Part shown: one piece after another, positions 7,408 through 14,979 of the stretch
How positions within the stretch are numbered: the stretch's first letter is position 1
Layout of the letters: each line of letters begins with the position of its first letter
Assembly (NCBI GenBank): GCA_947629645.1
Contig: CANREV010000029.1
Location: forward strand, 1 to 36,755
Origin: an uncultured Acetatifactor sp.
Lineage (GTDB): Bacteria > Bacillota > Clostridia > Lachnospirales > Lachnospiraceae
Direction: 5' to 3'
Length of the DNA stretch: 36,755 bases
Program-made: the position numbers and the translations under genes
The notes under the pieces: model-generated
What the model saw: the letters and a program-made list of their open reading frames with translations, nothing else
Told to the model about the DNA's origin: nothing
Database searches by the model: none

Positions 7408-9030
7408 TCAGGCTTCATAAACGTACTTTTTCAGGGTAGCCTCTACGGCGCCGATACCGGCGGAGAGTTCTGCAAAGTACTGTTTCACAATGTCAGCCAT
7501 GCCCAGGCTGACCAGATCCACGCCGAAGATCTTTTCATTGGACAAAAGGCCGTCAAGGCCGCTCAGATCCTTGGAATCGGAGGATAGCCGGTATCCTTTG
7601 ACATAGGCGCGGGCCTCTTCCAGTAAAGGATCAGAACTGGGAGCAAACGGGCAGCCTTTGTCGTCTATCCCCATCAGATAGCGGAGCCAGCCGGCAAAAA
7701 CTAACGGGATCAGCTTCAGATCGGCAATGTCCAGATCGGGTGACTGGGCGTAAGCTTTGATGGTTTCACCAAAGCGGATAGCCAGCTTTTGGGATGTATC
7801 GGTGGCAATACGCTGGGGAGTGTCCGGCATAAAAGGATTGGGAATGCGCACGTTGACCACCTGATCGATAAACTCTCTGGGATTTATGATGGCGGGATCC
7901 ACCACTACGGGAAGCCCTTCCCTGTAGCCGATGGTTTCTGCCATTTTTTTCAGCAGAGGATTTTTCATTTCTTCGGAAATCAAAGTATAGCCCAGCAGGC
8001 AGCCATAAATGGCAAGAGTGGTGTGGAGAGGATTTAAGCAGGTGCATACCTTCATTTTTTCCACCTTATCCACGGTCTGTCTGTCGGTAAAGATGATACC
8101 GGCTTTCTCCAGTGGCGGTCTGCCGTTGGGAAAGGCGTTTTCGATCACGAGATATTCGCATTCTTCCGCGTTGACGAAGGGAGCGATGTAAGTATTTTTA
8201 GAGGTGATCACCGCCTCCAGGTCCTCCAGCCCGTCCGCTTCCAGCATTTCTTTCACTTTTGTATCCGGTCTGGGCGTGATCTTGTCGATCATGGTCCAGG
8301 GGCAGGATACTTTGTGGGGATCGGTCACATATTCCAGAAAGCCTTTCTCCGCAAGACTGCGGTCACACCACGCTCTGGCAAAGGCAAGGATGGCAGCCTG
8401 CAGCTTATCTCCATTGTGAGAACAATTGTCCATACTCACCATGGCAATGGGAAAAGCGCCGTTTTGATAACGGTGGTATAAAAGTGAAGTGACCTTGCCA
8501 AGATAGGAATCGGGCCGGGCGGGTCCTTTTTCAAAATCTGCGGCGACAGGCGGCAGCAGATTGCCCCTGGCATCGGCAACGGCATAACCTTTTTCGGTGA
8601 TGGTAAAACTTGCCATCTGCAAGGAAGCGGCGGCAAAAATTTCCTTTAAGCGCGTGTATTCATCGGCGTTTTTGCTGTCCAGAATAAGGGACTCCATAAT
8701 GCTTCCCACGACTGTTTTTTCCACAGTGTTATCGGCTTTTAAAGTAGCCAGTACGGACAGGTTGTCATGGGGCCGAAGGCTTTTTTCCACGATCTCATAG
8801 TCGTATCCTTCCGCGGCGATGAGTCCGGTGTCCGCTATCCCTTCATTCAGCAAACGCTGCATTACGTTCGCCTGAAAAGCCCGGAAAATATTGCCTGCCC
8901 CAAAATGGATCCAGACGGGGCGGTTAAAGGTGTTTGCTTTTACGGCTTCCCTGTCAAAAGCGGGAAGATGGTAGCCGGCCGATTCAAAGGCGGCGCGGCC
9001 GGATTCTATACCGGATAACGTCAGTTTCAT
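7408..9030 (-). CDS. uxuB: D-mannonate oxidoreductase (fructuronate reductase), mannitol dehydrogenase family
   Basis: 540 residues from ATG 9030, which GGAGG (plus-strand 9037-9041) precedes; an upstream in-frame ATG at 9105 would add 25 unrelated residues. It interconverts D-fructuronate and D-mannonate with NAD(H) in glucuronate breakdown. The N-terminal Rossmann part begins VWIHFGAGNIFRAFQA; the mannitol-dehydrogenase C-terminal domain carries the conserved KMKVCTCLNPLHTTLAIYG segment with the Lys/Asn/His catalytic set. It is 75 bases downstream of uxuA on the same strand, which fixes the substrate more precisely than the family (which also includes mannitol and altronate enzymes). Confidence 0.9.
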   Translation of the reverse strand: MKLTLSGIESGRAAFESAGYHLPAFDREAVKANTFNRPVWIHFGAGNIFRAFQANVMQRLLNEGIADTGLIAAEGYDYEIVEKSLRPHDNLSVLATLKADNTVEKTVVGSIMESLILDSKNADEYTRLKEIFAAASLQMASFTITEKGYAVADARGNLLPPVAADFEKGPARPDSYLGKVTSLLYHRYQNGAFPIAMVSMDNCSHNGDKLQAAILAFARAWCDRSLAEKGFLEYVTDPHKVSCPWTMIDKITPRPDTKVKEMLEADGLEDLEAVITSKNTYIAPFVNAEECEYLVIENAFPNGRPPLEKAGIIFTDRQTVDKVEKMKVCTCLNPLHTTLAIYGCLLGYTLISEEMKNPLLKKMAETIGYREGLPVVVDPAIINPREFIDQVVNVRIPNPFMPDTPQRIATDTSQKLAIRFGETIKAYAQSPDLDIADLKLIPLVFAGWLRYLMGIDDKGCPFAPSSDPLLEEARAYVKGYRLSSDSKDLSGLDGLLSNEKIFGVDLVSLGMADIVKQYFAELSAGIGAVEATLKKYVYEA

Positions 9031-9105
9031 ATTAATCCTCCATTCCGAAGCGGTCTGATGCCGCAAGCAGTTTTTCGATGCCGTAAGTCTGGCAAAGCGC
9101 GTCAT

Positions 9106-10182
9106 CTACCGCGTGTTTTTATGTTGTTTGTCAATGGCCTCCCAGAGCCCATTCAGGTAGGTTGCGCCCAGAGCCCTGTCATACAGACCGTAGCCCGGCA
9201 TAGCCTTTTCGTCCCAGATCATCCGCCCGTGGTCTGGGCGGATGGGACCGGTAAAACCGATGTCGTAGAGCGCCAGCATGATCTCGTACATGTCGAACGT
9301 GCCATCGCTGGAGAGATGGGCGGACTCCTCGAAATCGGTGGGAGAGTTGAATTTCAGGTTGCGCACATGGGCGAAATGGATCCTGCCTTTCAGAGAGCGG
9401 ATCATATCAGGCAGGTCGTTTTCCAGGTTGGTGCCGTAAGAACCGGAGCAGAACGTCACGCCGTTGTGAGGATTATCTACCATGTTCATCATCCGCAGGA
9501 TATTTTCCTTGTTGATGATAATACGGGGCAGGCCGAATACGCTCCATGCAGGGTCATCGGGATGGATCGCCATGTTGATATTGTATTTGTCACAAACCGG
9601 CATGATGCGCTCCAGAAAATATTTCAGATTGGCAAACAGTTTTTCATTGTCCACATTCCGGTACAGCTCAAACAATTCCCTGATATGTTCCATGCGTTCC
9701 GGTTCCCAGCCGGGCAGTATGGCGCCATTGGAATCCCCGTTTATGGATGCGAACATTTCCTCGGGTTTCAGCGCGTCTACCGCTTCCTGTGTGTAGGCCA
9801 GCACGGTGGAACCATCGGGACGCACTCTTGCAAGTTCCGTTCTGGTCCAGTCAAAGACGGGCATGAAGTTATAGCATACCAGATGCACATCCGCCTGCCC
9901 CAGACGTTCCAGCGTGGTAATGTAATTGTCAATATACTGTTCCCTGTCGGGGGTGCCTGCTTTGATCGCATCGTGGATGTTGACGCTCTCAATGCCTGCC
10001 AGTTTAAGGCCGGCGTCCTCAATCTCCTGCTTTAATGTTAATATATCTTCCGTTTTCCAGGCTTCTCCCGGCTTTGTGCCATAGAGAGTGGAGATCACTC
10101 CGGTGACGCCGGGAATCTGTCTGATCTGTTTTAATGTCACGGTATCATACTTGCTGCCGTACCAGCGCAATGTCATTTGCAT
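9106..10182 (-). CDS. uxuA: Mannonate dehydratase
   Basis: 358 residues, the usual length. It dehydrates D-mannonate to 2-keto-3-deoxy-D-gluconate, the step after UxuB in hexuronate catabolism. The TIM-barrel metal-site motifs are clear: MAIHPDDPAW, FCSGSYG, HFAHVRN and RPDHGRM supply the His, Cys and Asp ligands of the Mn/Fe centre. The N-terminus MTLRWYGSKYDTVTL is the typical UxuA start. GGAGG (plus-strand 10191-10195) lies eight bases before the ATG at 10182. It is the first gene of the uxuA-uxuB unit and diverges from an AraC-family regulator. Confidence 0.95.
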   Translation of the reverse strand: MQMTLRWYGSKYDTVTLKQIRQIPGVTGVISTLYGTKPGEAWKTEDILTLKQEIEDAGLKLAGIESVNIHDAIKAGTPDREQYIDNYITTLERLGQADVHLVCYNFMPVFDWTRTELARVRPDGSTVLAYTQEAVDALKPEEMFASINGDSNGAILPGWEPERMEHIRELFELYRNVDNEKLFANLKYFLERIMPVCDKYNINMAIHPDDPAWSVFGLPRIIINKENILRMMNMVDNPHNGVTFCSGSYGTNLENDLPDMIRSLKGRIHFAHVRNLKFNSPTDFEESAHLSSDGTFDMYEIMLALYDIGFTGPIRPDHGRMIWDEKAMPGYGLYDRALGATYLNGLWEAIDKQHKNTR

Positions 10183-10243
10183 AATGTCAGCCTCCTGTGT
10201 GTTTTTGGTATATGGCGGTCAGCCTGCCAAAGTATCTGTGGTC

Positions 10244-10272
10244 AGTATAGAAGAAAATAAAGTGCATAAAAA
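10244..10272 (-). promoter_or_regulatory. Probable activator-dependent promoter of uxuAB
   Basis: On the minus strand a TATACT -10 box lies at 10244-10249 with only a poor -35 match (TTTTTA at 10267-10272, 17-base spacing). The AraC-type repeats at 10273-10307 abut this -35, the arrangement of a class II activated promoter. Confidence 0.4.
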
Positions 10273-10307
10273 GTCCATAAATTGCTTGAAATAGTGCAAA
10301 AATTGCT
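10273..10307. promoter_or_regulatory. AraC-type operator, 21-base-period direct repeat
   Basis: GTCCATAAATTGCT (10273-10286) and GTGCAAAAATTGCT (10294-10307) match at 12 of 14 positions and are offset by exactly 21 bases, two helical turns, as expected for tandem half-sites of an AraC-family protein. They sit between uxuA and the divergent AraC-family gene. Confidence 0.5.
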
Positions 10308-10451
10308 GTAGTCTGAAGCTGGGAGAAAGGACAAATGTCGGATGGCAGAGAAGTCAAAAGAAAAGCTGATGATAACGCCAATGAGTAAACCCAGGCATCG
10401 GAAGAAATGATAAATCAGGGCAGAAAGGATAAAATAAAAGAGGAAGATTTC

Positions 10452-11375
10452 ATGAAGAGTATAGAAAGAAACGACAGGAATGTGGAGCGTAAGCTGAGGC
10501 AGGTGGACGCCGCCGATGAAAGGCAGTATATGATCGGTGAAAATTATGAGGTCTATGAGAAACAGGGCGCTCCGGTAGGCGCCATGACCTTTCACTATCA
10601 CGATTTCTATGAGATCATTTATGTGTTGGAGGGAGAGTATTCGTCCATGATCGAGGATCAGACCTATCATATGAAAAAAGGCGACTTCCTGCTGATAGAC
10701 CAGAATGTCATGCATAAATACCATTATGTGGAGAAAAAACACGACAGTTCCAGACGTATCATCCTGTGGGTTACGCCGAAGATGCTGGCGGAACTGTCGG
10801 GGGAGGAAATGGATCTGGCTTCCTGCTTTAAAGACAGAGGTTCCTGTGCTTACCATTTTCCCATTTATTATGAAGAAATGCTGCAGGGATATCTGCTGAG
10901 ACTGGCCATGACGGAACTTGCGGAATTCAGGCAGGCGGGGGCTAAGCCTGTGTTGGACAGAGGATATCTGACACTGTTTTTTGCTTACCTGAATATGCTA
11001 TGCACAAGGAAAGAGTATCTGTTCGCGCAGGATGAGACAGTGACGCATCCGCTGGTGGAACAGACGTCCGCCTATATTGACCGGCATATCGGAGAACAAA
11101 TTTCATTGGAGAATCTGGCGGCACAGGTTCATATGAGCAAGTATCATTTTCTGAGAAAGTTTAAGGAACTGACGGGCATGACTGTTCATGCGTTTGTCAT
11201 CAACAAACGACTGATCAAAGCGTGCGAAGCGCTTAAGGAAGGCGCCAGCGTGACGGAGAGCTGGCAGCGCACAGGCTTTTCCGATTATACTTCCTATCTG
11301 CGCAATTTTAAAGTTGTTTTCGGGGTCTCTCCGAAAAAGTACAAGGAATTTTATCCGGAGGCAAGATTAGGGTAG
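10452..11375 (+). CDS. AraC-family transcriptional regulator with cupin sensor domain
   Basis: 307 residues from ATG 10452, preceded by AGAGGAAG with five-base spacing; an upstream in-frame ATG at 10407 is less well placed. The N-terminal half is an AraC cupin: FHYHDFYEIIYVLEGEYS and MKKGDFLLIDQNVMHKYH. The C-terminal HTH_18 domain has both helix-turn-helix units: ISLENLAAQVHMSKYHFLRK and the second around SVTESWQRTGFSDYTSYLRN, ending GVSPKKYKEFY. Divergence from uxuA and the repeat between them indicate control of hexuronate use, probably as an activator responding to a pathway sugar acid; the ligand is not readable. It is followed within 60 bases by the CotH operon on the same strand, but that group is functionally unrelated. 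Confidence 0.9.
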   Translation: MKSIERNDRNVERKLRQVDAADERQYMIGENYEVYEKQGAPVGAMTFHYHDFYEIIYVLEGEYSSMIEDQTYHMKKGDFLLIDQNVMHKYHYVEKKHDSSRRIILWVTPKMLAELSGEEMDLASCFKDRGSCAYHFPIYYEEMLQGYLLRLAMTELAEFRQAGAKPVLDRGYLTLFFAYLNMLCTRKEYLFAQDETVTHPLVEQTSAYIDRHIGEQISLENLAAQVHMSKYHFLRKFKELTGMTVHAFVINKRLIKACEALKEGASVTESWQRTGFSDYTSYLRNFKVVFGVSPKKYKEFYPEARLG

Positions 11376-11389
11376 ACGAATCGATTTGT

Positions 11390-11418
11390 TTGAGATAAAA
11401 TAATATTTTGAATAAATC
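11390..11418 (+). promoter_or_regulatory. Weak candidate promoter for the CotH operon
   Basis: TTGAGA (11390-11395), a 17-base spacer and TAAATC (11413-11418). The -10 match is poor, so read-through from the AraC gene is an alternative. Confidence 0.25.
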
Positions 11419-11434
11419 TGTCGAGGAAAAGCGG

Positions 11435-11914
11435 ATGAGTCAAAAAAGAGGTATTATCATATCCTGTCTGTGCTGCGCTGCGATCGTAGCCGCGGTATTA
11501 GGTATCTATTGTTTGCTGGCGGCGGATGAAAAACCAGTTCAGACAGCTCAAAGCTGCGGTCAGCTGGAGCTTTGTGTGCACTTCTCCTCAGAGGAGGAAC
11601 TAATCAGAATCTGGCGGAACGAACAGGGGGAGTATTATTATTTCCTTCCGGCGGGCGCAAAGTCCTGTGAGGTCACTTTCGCCAATCTGGACAAGGGAGG
11701 CACGGTGCTTTTAGACGGCGAGAGCTTTGGGAGAGGGGACGATCTGAGGGGTTTTCTGGATTCCCTGCAGCCCGGTCAGACGGTAAAAATGTCAATGGGG
11801 GGGCATCGGAGGATACGGTGGAGGTCAGCTTCCTCCAGTCGGAAAATCTGTCCGCCATGTTCCTTGATACGGCGTCCGGATCCCTGGAGAATATTCACGC
11901 GGACAAAACGGTGA
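11435..11914 (+). CDS. N-terminal part of a CotH-type protein, out of frame with the kinase part
   Basis: From ATG 11435 (GAGG eight bases upstream) the protein begins MSQKRG, then a membrane anchor IIISCLCCAAIVAAVLGIYC. A small beta domain follows: LELCVHFSSEEELIRIWRN, YYYFLPAGAKSCEVTFANLD and GGTVLLDGESFGRGDDLRG. At the run of seven G (11797-11803) the frame changes: this reading becomes basic and senseless (HRRIRWRSASSSRK) until its stop at 11914, while the frame one base back continues with SEDTVEVSFLQSENLSAMFL. One more G, or a -1 ribosomal slip on the G run, would join the two into a single protein of about 670 residues. I treat this as the true 5' end of the CotH gene. Causes could be a real frameshift, programmed slippage, phase variation or an assembly error. 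Confidence 0.7.
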   Translation: MSQKRGIIISCLCCAAIVAAVLGIYCLLAADEKPVQTAQSCGQLELCVHFSSEEELIRIWRNEQGEYYYFLPAGAKSCEVTFANLDKGGTVLLDGESFGRGDDLRGFLDSLQPGQTVKMSMGGHRRIRWRSASSSRKICPPCSLIRRPDPWRIFTRTKR

Positions 11915-13458
11915 AAGAGGCCGCTTCCCTGCGGCTGGTGGACAGTGCGGGCAACAGCAGTTACGGCGGGGCGGCGGAGTATATTAAAACAAGAGGCAAT
12001 TCTACCTGGAACCTGGATAAAAAGGCTTATCAGATCAAGCTGAGCAAAGAAGCGGGACTTTTGAATATGCCGGCGGCGAAACACTGGATCCTCTTGGCGA
12101 ACGCCATTGATGATACCCTGATGAAAAATGAGCTGGTGTTTGGGTACGCGGAGCGTTATACCTGTGTACCTTCCATCAGGGGAGAGTTCATCGATCTGTA
12201 TATTAACGGCGACTACCTTGGAAATTATTATCTCTGCGAGAAAGTGGAGGTGGGGAAAAACCGGTTGGATATCGCTGATCTTGAGACGGCTACAGAGGCG
12301 CTAAACCGCAGCGACAGCTACGATAACCTCACGCCGTATGTTTCGGAAGACGGCAGAATTAAAGCGTTCCAGGGGCTTACGGATCCGGAGGATATCACAG
12401 GCGGGTATTTGGTGGAACATCTTCCGGCCGATGAGTTTGAGGAGGAGGACAATGGTTTTCGTACTCTGACGGGAGAGTGCTATTCTATCGTAAGTCCCTC
12501 GCCGGCAACCGTGGGTCAGGCGGAATATATCTGCGGCCTGTTCGATGAGATGGAGAGCGCCATGGCGCAGCCGGACGGGATCAATCCTGTTACGGGAAAA
12601 CATATTTCGGAGTATCTGGATCTGGATTCCTGGGCGGATAAGTATGTCACGGAGGAAGTGTTTCACGATCCCGATGCGGTGGCGGCCAGCATGTATCTGT
12701 ATAAAGACCGTGACAGTGCGGACCCTTTGATTCACTGCGGTCCTATGTGGGATTATGACCGCGCCATGGGCAGTTACGGTTCTGAAATGTATGGCATTGA
12801 CAGCGCCAGGCAGGTGGGAAACTATGGGATTTATGTCAGACAGCTGATGGCGTTTGATGAGGTGTCTTCCCTGGTTTATGACAAGTTCCAGAGCAATATG
12901 GTTCCTTATGTGGAAAATAGAGTAAAGGCGGATATTTATGAACTGAATCAGAAGATTGAAGCTTCCGCCGACATGGATCTGGTGAGATGGAACCAGATTC
13001 ACGGGTATTACGCCGACCGGAACGCAAGTGTGAATTATCTGGCGTATTTTCTGGAGGAGAAGACAGAATATCTTCAGGATGTCTGGCTGGGAGAAAATGA
13101 TTATTGTACTGTCACGTTCCTTGATTATTTCGGCAATGTCTATAAGAGTTATCAGGTAAAGCGGGGAGAATGTTTTACGGAGGTTCCCGCCATATCCACC
13201 TATGTGGCGGTGTTTGCGGGCTGGTATGTCCAGGGGGAAAACATTCCCTATATTTCCGGCCTGCCTGTTTTAGAGGATGTGACATATGAATCCCGCTGGA
13301 TCGGGATAGATATTATATTGCAGAACGGTTTGAACGATCTGGACATGGATCTCTCCCAGTTTGATCCCGAGACGCTGGAAAATATGGCGGATGTTCTTCG
13401 CCAGATGCAAAAAAACCAGGAGGAAGAGCAGGATGAAGAGCGGGACGGGGAACAGTGA
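11818..13458 (+). CDS. CotH kinase-family protein (main domain)
   Basis: This frame, readable from GTG 11818, carries the CotH domain: YIKTRGNSTWNLDKKAYQIK (the nucleotide-loop-like GNST motif), GLLNMPAAKHWILLANAIDD, TLMKNELVFGYAERY, FIDLYINGDYLGNYYLCEKV, and GPMWDYDRAMGS, which holds the metal-binding Asp. CotH proteins are atypical secreted protein kinases known from spore coats and fungi. After it come FGNVYKSYQVKRGECF and VFAGWYVQGENI, resembling an InlB/Flg_new-type beta repeat, and a Glu-rich tail. GGAGG at 11808-11812 lies five bases before GTG 11818, so internal initiation is possible, but that product would lack the membrane anchor. The 3' end overlaps the VTC gene by 26 bases. Confidence 0.88.
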   Translation: MEVSFLQSENLSAMFLDTASGSLENIHADKTVKEAASLRLVDSAGNSSYGGAAEYIKTRGNSTWNLDKKAYQIKLSKEAGLLNMPAAKHWILLANAIDDTLMKNELVFGYAERYTCVPSIRGEFIDLYINGDYLGNYYLCEKVEVGKNRLDIADLETATEALNRSDSYDNLTPYVSEDGRIKAFQGLTDPEDITGGYLVEHLPADEFEEEDNGFRTLTGECYSIVSPSPATVGQAEYICGLFDEMESAMAQPDGINPVTGKHISEYLDLDSWADKYVTEEVFHDPDAVAASMYLYKDRDSADPLIHCGPMWDYDRAMGSYGSEMYGIDSARQVGNYGIYVRQLMAFDEVSSLVYDKFQSNMVPYVENRVKADIYELNQKIEASADMDLVRWNQIHGYYADRNASVNYLAYFLEEKTEYLQDVWLGENDYCTVTFLDYFGNVYKSYQVKRGECFTEVPAISTYVAVFAGWYVQGENIPYISGLPVLEDVTYESRWIGIDIILQNGLNDLDMDLSQFDPETLENMADVLRQMQKNQEEEQDEERDGEQ

Positions 13459-14200
13459 TACGGGGGATTCCGAAACACGGCAGAAGGCGGGAGCATATCG
13501 TCACGAACTGAAATTTCTCTGCGGTGAGAGGCAGCTTCGTTTCCTGGAGGAAAAGATCAGGCATATCTGTGTTTCGGACAGCCATGTTGACAGTCAAGGC
13601 GCATATCTGGTCAGAAGCGTGTACTTTGATACTTATGATGACCGCTGCTATCATGAAAATGAAGCCGGTGTTGACCAGCGAAAAAAGTACAGAATGCGGA
13701 TCTATAACGGGAGTGCGGATTATATTGGCCTGGAGTGTAAGGAAACGCTGCGGGGGATGAAACGAAAGGATATCTGTATGCTGTCCCTGCAGCAGTGCAG
13801 GCAGATGCTTGGCGGACAGCCGGTGACACAGATTCTTGCCCGGCAGGAATTGCTGCAGCGTTTTTGCATTGCAAGGAGCACGCAGATTCTCAGGCCTAAG
13901 GTGATCGTGGAATATACCAGAACGCCTTATGTTTACGCGGCGGGAAACGTGCGCATCACTTTTGACAGGCATATTCGGTCATCTTCCGCTATTGACCGCT
14001 TTCTGGAGCCAGAAATCTGCGGGCGCAGCGTCATGGCGCAGGATACGCACATTCTTGAGGTGAAATACGATGAGGGACTGCCGGCGGCCATCAGGGAACT
14101 TTTGTCAGCCGGACAACAGCTTTCCAGGATCAGTTTTTCCAAATATGTTTTGTGCAGAAAATACGGCATGCAGTGCCGGATACAGTCAGATTACGAGTGA
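13433..14200 (+). CDS. VTC-domain polyphosphate polymerase-like protein
   Basis: 255 residues from ATG 13433; the in-frame ATG at 13361 lies deep within the CotH gene. It has the tunnel-fold (triphosphate tunnel metalloenzyme, VTC) strands with their basic and acidic residues: YRHELKFL, VRSVYFDTYDD, KKYRMRIYNG, LECKETLRG, RPKVIVEYTRTPY, VRITFDRHI, ILEVKYDEG and SFSKYVLC. In yeast Vtc4 these positions bind the nucleotide and the growing polyphosphate chain; all are kept, so activity is plausible. The overlap with CotH and the 33-base gap to the DUF4956 gene indicate one operon. No membrane segment is present; the DUF4956 protein may anchor it. The acceptor and product are unproven. Confidence 0.85.
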   Translation: MKSGTGNSDTGDSETRQKAGAYRHELKFLCGERQLRFLEEKIRHICVSDSHVDSQGAYLVRSVYFDTYDDRCYHENEAGVDQRKKYRMRIYNGSADYIGLECKETLRGMKRKDICMLSLQQCRQMLGGQPVTQILARQELLQRFCIARSTQILRPKVIVEYTRTPYVYAAGNVRITFDRHIRSSSAIDRFLEPEICGRSVMAQDTHILEVKYDEGLPAAIRELLSAGQQLSRISFSKYVLCRKYGMQCRIQSDYE

Positions 14201-14233
14201 AAGGGGAGCCTTCACGGGCGGAAGTAAGACAAA

Positions 14234-14908
14234 ATGAGTGTTAAAGATGTGATCAAAAAATCTTTTTTACAGGGATTTCAGAATACTGATATTTCTATGC
14301 GGGCGCTGGCGCTTACGCTGCTGGTGGCGGGATTGCTTGGAATCTATATTTTTCTGGTTTACAGATTGATGACTACCAACACGTTTTATTCTAAAAGTTT
14401 TAATGTGTCACTGATACTGATGTGCGTTATTACCACAGCGATCATTATAACGATCCAGAGCAGTGTCGTAGTGTCGCTTGGCATGGTGGGAGCGCTTTCT
14501 ATTGTCAGGTTCCGGACAGCGGTGAAAGATCCGCTGGATCTGATCTTTATGTTCTGGAGTATCAGCGTGGGTATCATATGCGGCGCCGGTATGGCGGGTC
14601 TGGCGGCGATCCTTTGTGTGGGCATAACGGTGCTGGCCCTTTTGTTTTACTATTTACCCGAAGCAAGGCAGTCTCTGATCCTTGTGGTGAATGCCGTTGA
14701 CAATGACTGCGCGGACTCCGTTTACGCTACGGTCAGAAGATATGACAGGCACTACCATGTGAAATCAAGAAATCTGACCAGGGATAATGTGGATTTTCTG
14801 TTGGAGGTCAGGGTAAAAGACAGTGAGGCGCTGTTAAAGGAGCTTGGTCAGGTGAGAGGCGTCAAAAGCGTTTCATTGGTGGCGCACAAAGGAGAATCAG
14901 TGTATTAA
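14234..14908 (+). CDS. DUF4956 membrane protein
   Basis: 224 residues. Four hydrophobic segments (about residues 22-42, 57-80, 83-90 plus 104-128, 130-142) are followed by a soluble C-terminal domain of about 75 residues. The conserved block VVSLGMVGALSIVRFRTAVKDPLDLIF (split here by membrane helices) is the hallmark of DUF4956, a family of unknown biochemical role that repeatedly accompanies VTC and CotH genes. The C-terminal part (DSVYATVRRYDRHYHV, VDFLLEVRVKDSEALLKEL) looks like a ferredoxin-fold regulatory domain, as in MgtC-like proteins. Last gene of the operon; a strong terminator follows. Inference: the membrane partner of the VTC protein, possibly for export of, or coupling to, polyphosphate. 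Confidence 0.85.
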   Translation: MSVKDVIKKSFLQGFQNTDISMRALALTLLVAGLLGIYIFLVYRLMTTNTFYSKSFNVSLILMCVITTAIIITIQSSVVVSLGMVGALSIVRFRTAVKDPLDLIFMFWSISVGIICGAGMAGLAAILCVGITVLALLFYYLPEARQSLILVVNAVDNDCADSVYATVRRYDRHYHVKSRNLTRDNVDFLLEVRVKDSEALLKELGQVRGVKSVSLVAHKGESVY

Positions 14909-14921
14909 GATCTGAAAGACA

Positions 14922-14973
14922 GCCGTGGGAGGGACTTTCCGCTTTGGGCGGGCAGTTTTTCCCACGGCATTTT
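14922..14973 (+). terminator. Terminator of the CotH-VTC-DUF4956 operon
   Basis: GCCGTGGGA (14922-14930) pairs perfectly with TCCCACGGC (14960-14968), followed by ATTTTTG. The loop is 29 bases. It lies between convergent genes. Confidence 0.75.
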
Positions 14974-14979
14974 TGATGT

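Noticed and set aside
9058..10035. Plus-strand frame of 325 codons opposite uxuA
   Set aside because: UxuA motifs on the minus strand are unmistakable; this is its shadow.
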